DNA of 64,000 nt from Clostridia bacterium (GCA_017408585.1 JAFQUJ010000015.1:1-64000), one strand, 5' to 3'. Shown: positions 23,840 to 33,470, counted from the first letter of the stretch. The notes: generated from the letters alone by a model not told the origin. Numbers and translations: made by a program.

Positions 23840-25171
23840 TTATTCCTCTACTCTTTCTTGGCCAAACGGAGCGCCGGAATATGCCTTAGCGCAGATTTTT
23901 GCAAGCTCGATATTTTCAACTCTTGACTCCTTTAGGCTCTGTGTGCCTGCACCAATTGCAAAGATTGGAGTGTCAAGGTTTGTGTGCGCATATGAACGGA
24001 AATAATAGCCACAGGGTGCGCCATTTATCTTTCCGAGATTGCCTGTTTCGTGGTCGGCGGTAACGATAAGGGCAGTGTCGGGGTGGCAAAGCGCGAATTG
24101 CGTTGCGTAGGTAATGGCATCATTGAAGCGCTTAACATACTCGACTGCAAGCTCCTCCTCCTTTGAGTGAGATGCCTTGTCAATTTGCGCCTCCTCTATC
24201 ATGATAAAGAACTGTGAGCCATCACTTGAAATTTGCCATAGAGCCTCTTTTGTTTTATCGGTAAGGGCATTATCGACCTCGCCTGCGATATAGTCTATTT
24301 CCTTTTCTTTTATTATTCTGTCAATTTCGGCTTGAAGCCCCTCGGTGTCCTCTCTTGAAATGTTGTGACAAAGGTATGCAGATGGGGTTGCGCCTGTTAT
24401 AAGGTCGGTTGTGATAACCGCTGTTTTCGCCCCGTTCTCACGCGCTAGCTCTCTTACATTTTTGAGCACCTCTCCGTTTTTATCCACTCCAATATAGTCA
24501 TTTAGAGTTTTATAGCCCGTTGACATGGCGGTGGCAGATACTGCGCTATCCGTTGAGGATGCGAGCCCCTCGATTACGGAAAGGGAGCGGGTAATCGATG
24601 TTCCTATGCTTGGAAATTGTCTTGCGATAAAGATGGGCATTTGGCAAAACTCCGCCATTTTTATGTGGTTTTCGCCCATTCCATCGCCTATCATGAATAT
24701 GACGCTTTTACACTCGTCTTGCGCCTTATAATCAAAGATCTGCTCGGAGCTTGGTATATCCTTTAGCTTGATTTGCGACGAGGATGTGTCTGTTAATAGG
24801 TATTTATTTGCAAAATCGGAGCAGCCTGCGCCAACATAAATTCCGTCGCCCTTTATGACGATTTTATCGTTTCTTTCAAAAACGAGGTATTGTCCCCTTG
24901 ACAGAGTCACACTTGTTTTAGAGTCTGCCCTTGTGGTTTCGCCTATTAAAATTTCCTTTTCTCGCTCTGCATTGGCATCAGTTATAATCTCGATTTTCTT
25001 GCCTGTTTTTTCCTCGATAAGAGAGGCGAGGTTTTCCGATGCGTATTTAGTCGTTGTATTTGCATTTTCTGAAATTACAATCACATAATCTTGTAAATCA
25101 ATGCTTTTGGTACAGCTGAAAAATGCAAGGCAAAGAATTATTACACTCAAAAACAAGAGCAGTCTTTTCAT
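23840..25171 (-). CDS. alkaline phosphatase family lipoprotein
   Basis: 443 aa from ATG 25171 (GGAG 8 nt upstream). It has a lipoprotein signal peptide ending LAFFSC (Cys20). Residues 30-110 form an alpha/beta module (YASENLASLIEEKTGKKIEI, EILIGETTR) like the N-terminal domain of GH20/GH67 glycosidases. The phosphatase core follows: MIGDGMGENH (first metal site), STDSAVSATAMSTGYKT with the nucleophile Ser, and TADHETG (metal ligands). It acts outside the membrane on phosphomonoesters; the substrate is unknown. The extra domain could bind carbohydrate or peptidoglycan. Confidence 0.88.
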   Translation of the reverse strand: MKRLLLFLSVIILCLAFFSCTKSIDLQDYVIVISENANTTTKYASENLASLIEEKTGKKIEIITDANAEREKEILIGETTRADSKTSVTLSRGQYLVFERNDKIVIKGDGIYVGAGCSDFANKYLLTDTSSSQIKLKDIPSSEQIFDYKAQDECKSVIFMIGDGMGENHIKMAEFCQMPIFIARQFPSIGTSITRSLSVIEGLASSTDSAVSATAMSTGYKTLNDYIGVDKNGEVLKNVRELARENGAKTAVITTDLITGATPSAYLCHNISREDTEGLQAEIDRIIKEKEIDYIAGEVDNALTDKTKEALWQISSDGSQFFIMIEEAQIDKASHSKEEELAVEYVKRFNDAITYATQFALCHPDTALIVTADHETGNLGKINGAPCGYYFRSYAHTNLDTPIFAIGAGTQSLKESRVENIELAKICAKAYSGAPFGQERVEE

Positions 25172-25205
25172 TTTGTTCTCCGTTTTTATTTCTTGATTTT
25201 TATTA

Positions 25206-25234
25206 ATTTTATCATATCTTAAAAATAAAATCAA
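25206..25234 (-). promoter_or_regulatory. promoter of the alkaline phosphatase gene
   Basis: TTGATT (25229-25234), 17 bp, TAAAAT (25206-25211), minus strand. I saw no recognisable Pho box. Confidence 0.6.
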
Positions 25235-25294
25235 GTTTTGTGATTAAAGTATCGAAAAAAATGACACAATCATAAAAAAGTAAAGGAGATTTTT

Positions 25295-25828
25295 ATGGAG
25301 CTTAAGGGTAGTAAAACAGAACAAAATTTAAGAACTGCTTTTGCAGGGGAAACACAAGCGCGCTCAAAGTACGATTACTTTGCAAGAGTTGCAAGGCGTG
25401 AGGGATACGAGCAAATTGCCGACATTTTTGAGGAGACTGCGCACAACGAGCTTGAGCACGCAAAGCTATGGTTTGAGGCACTAGGTGGACTTAATGACAC
25501 TCTAACAAACCTTCAAAGCGCAAGAGATGGCGAAAATTATGAATGGACCGATATGTATGCTCAATTTGAACGAGAAGCGCGCGAGGAGGGCTTTACGGAG
25601 CTAGCAACCAAATTCCAAATGGTAGCAAAAATCGAAAGGGAGCACGAGGAGCGTTATAAAAAGCTCATTTCAAACATGGAGCTTGATCAGGTATTTGAAA
25701 AGGCGCAAATGTCTATGTGGATTTGTCGCAATTGCGGACATGTGATAGTTGGAACAAAAGCGCCACAGGTATGCCCTGTTTGTAAGCATCCTAAGGCTTA
25801 TTTTGAGATAAGGGCTGAAAATTATTAA
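25295..25828 (+). CDS. rbr: rubrerythrin
   Basis: 177 aa. The four-helix di-iron domain contains the ligands in [28 protein letters not shown] and [10 protein letters not shown]. The C-terminal rubredoxin-like centre is [10 protein letters not shown] plus [13 protein letters not shown]. Rubrerythrin reduces hydrogen peroxide with electrons from rubredoxin/NADH in anaerobes, which supports a strict-anaerobe host. AAAGGAG precedes the ATG. Single gene with its own terminator. Confidence 0.95.
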   Translation: MELKGSKTEQNLRTAFAGETQARSKYDYFARVARREGYEQIADIFEETAHNELEHAKLWFEALGGLNDTLTNLQSARDGENYEWTDMYAQFEREAREEGFTELATKFQMVAKIEREHEERYKKLISNMELDQVFEKAQMSMWICRNCGHVIVGTKAPQVCPVCKHPKAYFEIRAENY

Positions 25829-25833
25829 AAGAA

Positions 25834-25860
25834 AAATAGCCGACTATGTGTCGGCTATTT
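25834..25860. terminator. terminator of the rubrerythrin gene
   Basis: AAATAGCCGAC / GTCGGCTATTT; the T-run is short, and it can serve the convergent gene as well. Confidence 0.7.
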
Positions 25861-25890
25861 CAGTTTATTTGACTTTTTAGAAGGGCTTTA

Positions 25891-26430
25891 TCAAAGCATT
25901 TCCTTGTCATAAATTGCTCTTTCTCCACCAATGAATTTTGGACGAACGCGAGCGCAGATTATGCTTGCCTCTCCGATTTTATCAATCGACAAGCGAACAG
26001 GCACAGCAACTCTTTTTAGGTGCATTCCAATAAGCGTTCCACCAATATCCACTCCGGCATCAGCCTTAATTTCCTCGATTACAACCGGGCTTTTAAAGCT
26101 GTTATATGCAACTGTTGCAAGAGAGCCTCCCGCTTTCTTTTGAGGCACGGCATTTACTCTTTCGGCGCTTGGCACAGCGTCTGCCTCGGTAACGATTGCG
26201 CGATTTAGATGCTCGCAGCATTGAACGGCAAGGTATATTCCCTTGGGCTTCAAAACGGAATATAGTCCCTTGAAGATTTCCTCGGCGGTGTCGGGGTCGG
26301 AGTTCGTTCCAATTTTTGAGCCTACAACCTCGCTAGTAGAACAGCCTACAACAAAAATATCTCCCTTTTTTAGTTTTGCAAGCTCGCATAGCTCCTTAGC
26401 TACCTGCATACATTGTTCTTTTATACTCAT
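25891..26430 (-). CDS. UPF0340/TIGR01440 (YwlG-like) family protein
   Basis: A 179-aa protein matching the conserved Firmicutes UPF0340 family: FVVGCSTSEVVGSKIGTNS near the N-terminus, LAVQCCEHLNRA in the middle with paired Cys, and DVGGTLIGMHLKRVAVPVR near the C-terminus. The function is not known. GGAG lies 10 nt before the ATG. It is a single gene under a good promoter, convergent with rubrerythrin. Confidence 0.88.
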   Translation of the reverse strand: MSIKEQCMQVAKELCELAKLKKGDIFVVGCSTSEVVGSKIGTNSDPDTAEEIFKGLYSVLKPKGIYLAVQCCEHLNRAIVTEADAVPSAERVNAVPQKKAGGSLATVAYNSFKSPVVIEEIKADAGVDIGGTLIGMHLKRVAVPVRLSIDKIGEASIICARVRPKFIGGERAIYDKEML

Positions 26431-26482
26431 TTTTCTATTTCTCCATTAAATTTTGGGTTGTTTTTTATTGCTTTGTATCGTT

Positions 26483-26511
26483 ATTTTATCATTATAATAA
26501 AAAAATGTCAA
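26483..26511 (-). promoter_or_regulatory. promoter of the UPF0340 gene
   Basis: TTGACA (26506-26511), 17 bp, TAAAAT (26483-26488), minus strand. Confidence 0.75.
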
Positions 26512-26612
26512 GTTTTTTGCGTTTGTTAATAATTTATTCACAATTATACGATATAATGTATATGGTAATAAATACGAAAAACTAAAATCTTTATCATAAA
26601 GGAGCTTTAAAA

Positions 26613-28262
26613 ATGGCTAAACTTAACAAGCTAAAAAATCCAATTGGTGTAAGTGGTCCCGTTCTCACAATTGTTATGGACGGTGTTGGAATTGCGCCTG
26701 ATTGTGCAGGAAACGCAGTAACAAGCGCTTACACTCCTACTCTTGATGCACTTATGGCAAATTATCCTTGGGTTAAGCTCAAGGCTCATGGTACTGCTGT
26801 TGGTCTTCCGGGTGATGATGACATGGGTAACTCCGAGGTTGGACACAATGCTCTTGGCTCAGGTCAGGTATTCGCTCAGGGAGCTAAGCTTGTATCTCAA
26901 TCAATCGAAAACGGCAAAATGTTCGCATCTGACACATGGAAGCATCTTATCTCGAATGTAAAGACAAGCGGTGGTGTTCTACACTTTATCGGTCTTTTCT
27001 CCGATGGAAATGTTCACTCACACATTGATCACTTAAAGGCTATGATCTCACAAGCTAAGAGTGAGGGCGTTAAGTGCGTTAGAATTCACACTCTAATTGA
27101 TGGTCGTGATGTTGGCGAAACAAGCGCTCTTGATTATATTGAGCCATTTGAGGAATTCCTTGCATCACTTCGTGATGACAGCTTTGATATCATGATTGCA
27201 TCCGGTGGCGGACGCATGGTTATCACAATGGACAGATACGAGGCTAACTGGAAGATGGTTGAGGATGGCTGGAAGACTCATGTGCTTGGCGAGGGCAGAC
27301 AATTCTGCTGTGCTAAGAAGGCTATCGAGACCTATCGCGAGGAGCTAAAGGTTATCGACCAAGACCTTCCACCGTTCGTTATCGCTCGTGATGGTAAGCC
27401 TGTTGGAACAATCAATGATGGCGATAGCGTAATCTTCTATAACTTCCGTGGCGACCGTTCAATTGAGATTTCAAAGGCGTTTGACGACGCTGACTTTGAC
27501 AAGTTTGACAGAGTTAGATATCCTAAGGTTGCTTATGCCGGTATGCTCGAATATGACGGTGACCTTCACATTCCTTCAAGATACCTTGTAAATCCACCTG
27601 AAATCACCAACACAATGGGTGAGTATCTCAGCGATACGGGCATTTCACAGCTCGCTATCTCCGAAACTCAAAAGTACGGACATGTAACCTATTTCTGGAA
27701 TGGTAACAAGAGTGGAAAGTTTGACGAGGAGCTTGAAACCTATATTGAAATTCCATCTGATGTTGTTCCCTTTGAGCAAAGACCTTGGATGAAGTGCGCT
27801 GAAATAACAGACAAGCTAATCGAGTGTCTGAGAAGCGGAAAATATCAATGCCTAAGAGTTAACTTCCCTAACGGTGACATGGTTGGTCATACAGGTAATC
27901 TTTTGGCTACTCGTTGCTCTATGGAAGCACTTGACCTTCAGCTAAAAAGGCTTCTCGATGTTGTTGACGAGCTCCATGGTGTTGCTTTGATTACAGCTGA
28001 CCACGGCAATGCTGACGAAATGTATGAGCTTGACAAGAAGGGCGCTTTAAAGGCTGACAAGAACGGAAAATACAAGGCAAAAACCAGCCACACTCTCAAC
28101 CCTGTTCCTTGCATTATTTATGACAACTTCTATGCTGATAAATATACTGTAAAGGCAGACAATGGCGAATTTGGCCTTTCAAATGTTGCGGCAACCATTA
28201 CTAACCTTCTAGGCTATGACGCTCCATCTATGTGGGATGAGTCAATCATTACCTTGAAATAA
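26613..28262 (+). CDS. gpmI: 2,3-bisphosphoglycerate-independent phosphoglycerate mutase
   Basis: A 549-aa alkaline-phosphatase-superfamily enzyme interconverting 3- and 2-phosphoglycerate in glycolysis. It has the metal-binding VMDGVGIAP, the catalytic Ser in DDMGNSEVGHNALGSGQ, the HTLIDGRDV loop, ASGGGRMVITMDRYEANW, and the metal ligands in TADHGNADEM and KTSHTLNPVP. It is longer than the usual bacterial form (about 510 aa), and its wording (SEVGHNALG, SGGGRM-TMDRYE-W, SHTL-PVP) is closer to the plant/protist type. AAAGGAG precedes the ATG. It is transcribed singly, with the RluA-like gene 57 bp downstream. Confidence 0.93.
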   Translation: MAKLNKLKNPIGVSGPVLTIVMDGVGIAPDCAGNAVTSAYTPTLDALMANYPWVKLKAHGTAVGLPGDDDMGNSEVGHNALGSGQVFAQGAKLVSQSIENGKMFASDTWKHLISNVKTSGGVLHFIGLFSDGNVHSHIDHLKAMISQAKSEGVKCVRIHTLIDGRDVGETSALDYIEPFEEFLASLRDDSFDIMIASGGGRMVITMDRYEANWKMVEDGWKTHVLGEGRQFCCAKKAIETYREELKVIDQDLPPFVIARDGKPVGTINDGDSVIFYNFRGDRSIEISKAFDDADFDKFDRVRYPKVAYAGMLEYDGDLHIPSRYLVNPPEITNTMGEYLSDTGISQLAISETQKYGHVTYFWNGNKSGKFDEELETYIEIPSDVVPFEQRPWMKCAEITDKLIECLRSGKYQCLRVNFPNGDMVGHTGNLLATRCSMEALDLQLKRLLDVVDELHGVALITADHGNADEMYELDKKGALKADKNGKYKAKTSHTLNPVPCIIYDNFYADKYTVKADNGEFGLSNVAATITNLLGYDAPSMWDESIITLK

Positions 28263-28319
28263 TCAAATAATAAATTAAAACAGGAGAGCATACGCTTTCC
28301 TGTTTTGAAAAGGTGGACT

Positions 28320-28976
28320 ATGAAAATTTTGTATCGTGATGACGATGTTCTCGTTTGTGAAAAGCCCTATGGCGTTTCCTCTCAAAAAAGCGACGGGGAA
28401 AATATGCTTGATATCATTCGTGACGAGCTTGGTGTTGAGGCTTATGTTATACACAGGCTGGATATTACTACAAGCGGGCTTATGGTTTATGCACTCAACA
28501 AGGAGAGCGCGTCCTCTCTTAGCGCGCAGATTGCAAATCACAGATTTACAAAGGGCTATCTCGCTATCACTCACACCGAGATCGGCTCGGACCGAGAAAC
28601 GCTAACCGACTATCTTTTTCATGATAAGCGACAGAATAAGGTATTCGTTGTAGATGAACACAAAAAAGGCGCAAAAAAGGCGATTTTGAGCTTTTCTCTT
28701 ATGGGTCACGGACGATTAAACGGCTACCCTGTGTCCGTTTTAAAGGTTCGTCTTGAAACGGGACGCACTCACCAAATTCGTGCTCAGCTCTCACATTTTG
28801 GCACTCCCTTGGTAGGAGATAAGAAGTATGGCGCACGCGACAATTGCAAGCGAATCGGTCTTTATTCCTATATGATTGGCTTTATGCACCCAAAAACAGA
28901 TGAGCCCATGCTCTTTAAGCAATTGCCACTTGATGACGAGCTTTGGAAGGGCCTTCGCTTTACATATTTAGAGTGA
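28320..28976 (+). CDS. RluA family pseudouridine synthase
   Basis: 218 aa from ATG 28320 (AGGTGG 5 nt upstream; the frame also opens at a TTG 15 nt earlier). It has the catalytic motif HRLDITTSGLMVYA with the nucleophilic Asp, and the later RLETGRTHQIRAQLSHFGTPLVGDKKYG characteristic of RluA-type enzymes. There is no N-terminal S4 domain. It isomerises uridine in rRNA or tRNA; the target site cannot be inferred. Its 3' end overlaps by 17 nt with the convergent phosphate transporter gene. Confidence 0.87.
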   Translation: MKILYRDDDVLVCEKPYGVSSQKSDGENMLDIIRDELGVEAYVIHRLDITTSGLMVYALNKESASSLSAQIANHRFTKGYLAITHTEIGSDRETLTDYLFHDKRQNKVFVVDEHKKGAKKAILSFSLMGHGRLNGYPVSVLKVRLETGRTHQIRAQLSHFGTPLVGDKKYGARDNCKRIGLYSYMIGFMHPKTDEPMLFKQLPLDDELWKGLRFTYLE

Positions 28977-29916
28977 GCCTTACGATTATATAGGAAATCA
29001 GCATGCATACAGGAAAGGTTAGGATTGCGACATACGCAATATGCCTTAAGGTCCTATAATTTATCGCAGATTTTTCACCTAAGCCTGCTCCCGTGACGGA
29101 GCAGGCTTTTATATTGCTCGTGCTGACGGGAAAGCCAAATGCTGAGCACAAAATCAAACACAGGGTGGCGCTAATATCGCTTACAAACGCGCTTTTTGGC
29201 GTCAAGGGAGCTATCCCCTCGCCCATTGACTTTACGATTTTTCCACCACCTAAAAGCGTACCGAGGAGCATAGCTACTCCAACAATTAAAATCAGCTCCG
29301 TGTTATTGACTCGGCTTGTGGCTGTTACCACCAAAAGAACGCCCAGTAGCTTTTGTCCGTCCTGTGCCCCGTGCATAAATGACGAGGTAGCACAGCAAAG
29401 TATTTGGAGCTTAGCATATGGGAAATTTGCCCTTCTAAGAGCGCAGAATATAAAATAAGAAAGGAAAAGCGAGATAGCGCATGACATAAGCATATAAAAA
29501 ATGATTTCCAAAAATGGATTTATGCTTGCGCCTTGATTTAGGGCTAGCGTTGCGCCCCAAATTCCCGCAACAAGAGCGTGGCTCTCGCTTGACGGCATTG
29601 AAAACAGCCACGATACACACGAAAAAATCACAACGGAGGCAAGCGTTGCAACAATGGCTATGCCTCTTTTTTCTCCGAAGCTTGCGCTTTCTAAAATTCT
29701 ATTTGCCACCGCCTTGGTAATGGCTGAAACTATGGCTAGCCCTGCTACATTACAGATAGCACACAAAGCGCACGCCTTATTCATTGATAGCGTTTTTGTG
29801 GCAACTATGGTGGCAATTGAGTTTGGAGCGTCGGTAAAGCCGTTTAAGAATATCACAAGAATCGTGAGTGCTATGGCGATGGCATCAATTGGTTGTGCGT
29901 CAAACAGATAAGACAT
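28960..29916 (-). CDS. inorganic phosphate transporter, PiT family
   Basis: 318 aa with about nine transmembrane helices. The duplicated PiT signatures are visible: NGFTDAPNSIATIVATKTLS near the N-terminus and GFPVSTSNIKACSVTGAGLG with FMHGAQDGQKLLGV in the second half. The family imports metal-phosphate complexes with H+ or Na+. It is shorter than E. coli PitA (499 aa), a common length in Firmicutes. TAAGGAG lies before the ATG. No PhoU-like pitR gene is adjacent. Confidence 0.87.
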   Translation of the reverse strand: MSYLFDAQPIDAIAIALTILVIFLNGFTDAPNSIATIVATKTLSMNKACALCAICNVAGLAIVSAITKAVANRILESASFGEKRGIAIVATLASVVIFSCVSWLFSMPSSESHALVAGIWGATLALNQGASINPFLEIIFYMLMSCAISLFLSYFIFCALRRANFPYAKLQILCCATSSFMHGAQDGQKLLGVLLVVTATSRVNNTELILIVGVAMLLGTLLGGGKIVKSMGEGIAPLTPKSAFVSDISATLCLILCSAFGFPVSTSNIKACSVTGAGLGEKSAINYRTLRHIAYVAILTFPVCMLISYIIVRLTLNM

Positions 29917-29984
29917 ATTTTCTCCTTAAATAATATTAGCAAAAATGCTTTACAATCATAAAATACTCGTAAGGGGGTGATTTT

Positions 29985-30617
29985 ATGATACTTGAAAGAG
30001 AGTACATTCGAGAGAGGGCGGTTCTTTATGCCAGAAAATATGCGCTGGTGCGAAATCCTCTATTCTTCTCCTTTGCGGGAATTGGTGGAAATTGCACAAA
30101 TTTTGTATCTCAATGCGTTTTAGCAGGTAGCTGTGTTATGAATTTTACGCCTATATATGGCTGGTATTATTTATCGACAAATCGCAGGAGCGCCTCTTGG
30201 ACGGGGGTTCAATTCTTCTATAATTTTATGACTGAAAATGACGATGTTGGGCCTTATGGTATTGAGGGGACTCTCGACACAGCCGAGGTTGGCGATGTAA
30301 TTCAGCTACAAAACAGCGATGGCGTTTGGTATCACACAGTAATTATAAGTGAGATACGAGATGGGGAATTTTACATTTGCGCAAACTCCAACGATGCGCT
30401 TGACAGACCGCTTTCCAGCTATAATTATGCAAATTTGAGGGTGATTAAAATTCTTGGAGTAAGATATGATACACGATTTCAAATCGAATGCTTTGAATCG
30501 CTTTATTCACCACCTCTGCCACCCATTAATCCGCCAAGCAATACCGAGCCAAGCGAGGACGATACAACGCCAAATACAGATGAGGAAGTAGCGCCCGAGG
30601 GTGACTTGTCAGAATAG
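29985..30617 (+). CDS. Amidase_6-like (putative cysteine amidase) protein
   Basis: 210 aa. GIGGNCTNFVSQCVLAG supplies a candidate catalytic Cys37 and WYHTVIISEI the His, as in Amidase_6/CHAP-like peptidoglycan amidase domains. The TLDTAEVGDVIQL segment is typical. The protein starts directly with the domain (MILEREYIRERAVLYARKYA) and has no signal peptide, while the last 40 residues are a Pro/Asp/Glu-rich tail. Family members are usually exported, so this one may act in the cytoplasm, leave by lysis or use another route. GGGGGTG precedes the ATG. Confidence 0.72.
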   Translation: MILEREYIRERAVLYARKYALVRNPLFFSFAGIGGNCTNFVSQCVLAGSCVMNFTPIYGWYYLSTNRRSASWTGVQFFYNFMTENDDVGPYGIEGTLDTAEVGDVIQLQNSDGVWYHTVIISEIRDGEFYICANSNDALDRPLSSYNYANLRVIKILGVRYDTRFQIECFESLYSPPLPPINPPSNTEPSEDDTTPNTDEEVAPEGDLSE

Positions 30618-30743
30618 ACTTATTCTTGACAAAAAGGGGACACGGTAGCACTTTGCCCAAAATTTGACGAGCATTTATGTACAAGTTGCACAAAAGACGA
30701 TAAAATTTTTCACATTCGACAGTGATTTTGTTTAAAATATGGC

Positions 30744-30772
30744 TTGACATTCGCATTAAAATGTAGTATTAT
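30744..30772 (+). promoter_or_regulatory. promoter of the first glycosidase-like lipoprotein gene
   Basis: TTGACA (30744-30749), 17 bp, TATTAT (30767-30772). Confidence 0.75.
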
Positions 30773-30826
30773 ATATAATGTAATAAAAGCATGTTACGCT
30801 TAAAAAATTCCATTTGGAGGAACACA

Positions 30827-33373
30827 ATGAAAAAAAGAATTTTGTTAATTGCTCTTGCAATAATTCTTGCTTTTAGCTGTTTGGTTTTGGCTTCATGCAA
30901 GCCAGGCGATGGTGGTGGCACAGAATCATCAAGCGAGGGCGAAAGCCAATCAGGTCAAAAGCCGGGACCCGGTGGCGAAACCGTTGTTTCAGGCGACAGC
31001 TCTGTACCAAATGTTCAGTACATTCGTATCACTGAACTGGGTGACGATTCTGTAACACTTAAGTTTAATGTTTACAACGCACCAAGCAACATGAGCTACG
31101 AGATCAGAACATCTGACAATGAAATTACTGAAAAGAATTTCGATAAGGCTACAAAGGTTGATGCGAAAATTTCCGGCAGTGGCGAAATCACCGCTGTTCT
31201 AAACGGTGTTATTGCAACTCCCAGCGAGGCTCGCTACATAGCTATTGTTCCTAGCATCGGTTCTGAAAAGGGCACTATGGCAACTGCTCGCGCAGGTGGT
31301 AATGACCCTCTTCGTATTGATTATAACAATTCTGTTACAAATGTTTACCATGGTGAATCTCTAAGAGATTTCTCCGAGCTCTTTGACGAGCAGGATGAGC
31401 TTGGTAATCGTTTCTACTTCCCTGAAACCAACATTGGAACTCTCTATTCCGGTCTAAAAGCCGATGGCACTGTTGACGAAGACAGCGAAGATGTTAAAGA
31501 GGGCAAGGTTGGAATGATTCTTCGTCCAATTATCAACCTTGAATATCTACACTATGTTTCAACCGTTTCTGTTTATTTTGACGACAGAATCGAGGAGCTT
31601 TCAGCAGATAAGATGACCGATGTTAAGGTTAGATGGTCTATTGACGAGGTTAGCTTCGATGCCGAGGACAGCGAATGGCTTGGCGTTAAGGAAATCAAGG
31701 TTGCTGACATTCAGAGCAGAAAGTGGAACACCTTTGAAATTGGCGAAAAGGCTAGATATGTTCAGGTTATTTTCAAGGATGGCGCTGCTCCTAACGAGAT
31801 TGCAATCTATGGATATCAAGAGGGTGTTGTTGACGAAATCGCTTCAACAAAGCGTCCTCTTCCTACAATGAACGAAATGATGGGTATGTGCGGATTCGTT
31901 GCAACCGGCGGTGGTAACACTCCTGTTACTTCAATCAACTGTACAACCGTTCTTCGTGAGTATCACAACTTCGGCTGGTCATATAACGAAAAGGCCTATG
32001 GCTCAACCGCTAGCTTCTTTAGTGGCTCTATGGGTAACTTCGATGGTCAATATAAATATTATAAAGAGCAGGGTATTCTAGTTGTTCCTTGTGTCCAATG
32101 GTCCGGAAATATCGCAAGACAGGTTGACGAAAATGGTCTTCCACTTCCTTTGATTACAAAGTATGACAGTAACGGAAAGGCTTACCAAGGCTTCCCAGAG
32201 GCTGGTTACTTCGAAAAGTTTGACCCGGCGGTTTACTTCCTATATGCAGACAATATGTTCTCATTTGCTGCAAGATACGGCTCTAACAAATCACAAACAG
32301 TTTATAAGCTTCTAAGAGCGCACTGCTCTACCTCAGCAAAGGAAGCCGGTCAAGGCACACTTCAGTGGCTTGAGTTCGGTAACGAGCCTAATGGTGAGGA
32401 CTCAAGAGGTATGGTTCCTTATCAGCTCGCAGCTCTTCAAAGTGCTTCTTATGACGGACACGAGAGAACTATGATCTCTAAGGCTACCGGCGACGAATAC
32501 GACGAGGAAACATATCACATCGGCGCAAAGAATGCTGACCCTAACATTAAGGTTGCTATGGCAGGTCTTGCCGGCCCCGGCGGTAGATATATCACAAGTA
32601 TGTGTCACTGGCTACAGGCTAATCGTTCCGATGGCTCTATCGCTATGGACGCATTCAACTTCCACTGCTACTTCTCACATACATATCAAATCAACGGTAC
32701 AACACTTCAAATGGGCGTTTCTCCTGAATACTATGGCATTATCGATGCTATTCACGGAGTTATCGAATACAGAGATAAGTATCACCCAGATGTTGAGTGC
32801 TGGATCACAGAGTTCGGTTGGGATACAAACCCAAGCTACGAAACTATGACCGCAGCTCATGCTTATGCTGAGTACAACGCACATCAGGTTCAAGCTATGT
32901 GGCTCGTTCGTGCATACCTTCTCTTCTCATCCTGTGGCATCGACAAGGCTACTATGTACATGTGCGAGGATGTTGCTTACGATGTAGAAGCTGTTGGTAA
33001 GTATGGTACTTGTGGAGTTATCGGCTTTGACAAGGACGGCAAGGAATACAAGAAGGATTCCTACTACTATCTCTACACACTAAAGAATACTCTTGGTGAT
33101 TACAGATTTAACAGAGAGCTAAGCTCCGGTAGAGATGATGTTTGGGTATTCGAGTATGTTAACGCTGACGGAAAGCTTGCATACGCTGTATGGTGTCCAA
33201 CTCAAGACGGAACAAAGGTTGCTGACTTCCAGCTCAAGGTAAATGGCTCAAGCGCTACTCTTGTAGAGGCAGTTGACCTTGACATTGATGGAGTATCAAA
33301 GTCAATTCCTGTTTCAAACGGAGCTGTTACTATTGATGTTAGCGAAAACCCAGTTTATGTTGTTATGAATTAA
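30827..33373 (+). CDS. lipoprotein glycosidase-like protein with clan GH-A features
   Basis: 848 aa from ATG 30827 (GGAGG 7 nt upstream). It has a lipobox LASC (Cys24) and a Ser/Gly/Pro linker, a fibronectin-III-like domain (about 62-155), a discoidin-like beta domain (165-332) and a TIM-barrel-like region (345-750). Candidate acid/base Glu520 is in EFGNEPNG and candidate nucleophile Glu662 in WITEFGWDTN, the order and spacing expected of clan GH-A retaining glycosidases. A beta-rich C-terminal part follows. I cannot assign a numbered GH family or substrate. Two paralogues lie directly downstream on the other strand. Confidence 0.72.
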   Translation: MKKRILLIALAIILAFSCLVLASCKPGDGGGTESSSEGESQSGQKPGPGGETVVSGDSSVPNVQYIRITELGDDSVTLKFNVYNAPSNMSYEIRTSDNEITEKNFDKATKVDAKISGSGEITAVLNGVIATPSEARYIAIVPSIGSEKGTMATARAGGNDPLRIDYNNSVTNVYHGESLRDFSELFDEQDELGNRFYFPETNIGTLYSGLKADGTVDEDSEDVKEGKVGMILRPIINLEYLHYVSTVSVYFDDRIEELSADKMTDVKVRWSIDEVSFDAEDSEWLGVKEIKVADIQSRKWNTFEIGEKARYVQVIFKDGAAPNEIAIYGYQEGVVDEIASTKRPLPTMNEMMGMCGFVATGGGNTPVTSINCTTVLREYHNFGWSYNEKAYGSTASFFSGSMGNFDGQYKYYKEQGILVVPCVQWSGNIARQVDENGLPLPLITKYDSNGKAYQGFPEAGYFEKFDPAVYFLYADNMFSFAARYGSNKSQTVYKLLRAHCSTSAKEAGQGTLQWLEFGNEPNGEDSRGMVPYQLAALQSASYDGHERTMISKATGDEYDEETYHIGAKNADPNIKVAMAGLAGPGGRYITSMCHWLQANRSDGSIAMDAFNFHCYFSHTYQINGTTLQMGVSPEYYGIIDAIHGVIEYRDKYHPDVECWITEFGWDTNPSYETMTAAHAYAEYNAHQVQAMWLVRAYLLFSSCGIDKATMYMCEDVAYDVEAVGKYGTCGVIGFDKDGKEYKKDSYYYLYTLKNTLGDYRFNRELSSGRDDVWVFEYVNADGKLAYAVWCPTQDGTKVADFQLKVNGSSATLVEAVDLDIDGVSKSIPVSNGAVTIDVSENPVYVVMN

Positions 33374-33385
33374 TTAACATATTAG

Positions 33386-33413
33386 AAAAAGGCGAGAGAA
33401 ATCTCGCCTTTTT
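33386..33413 (+). terminator. terminator of the lipoprotein glycosidase gene
   Basis: GGCGAGA-GAAA-TCTCGCC flanked by five A and TTTTT. Confidence 0.88.
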
Positions 33414-33439
33414 CATTTAATATTAAGAATTTTTAAAGC

Positions 33440-33470
33440 AAAACGGGAGCTGAAAATCAGCTCCCGTTTT
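33440..33470. terminator. bidirectional terminator
   Basis: CGGGAGCTGA-AAA-TCAGCTCCCG with A4 and T4 flanks. It is the stop for the convergent paralogue genes; the remaining 100 bp to 33570 show nothing recognisable. Confidence 0.8.
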
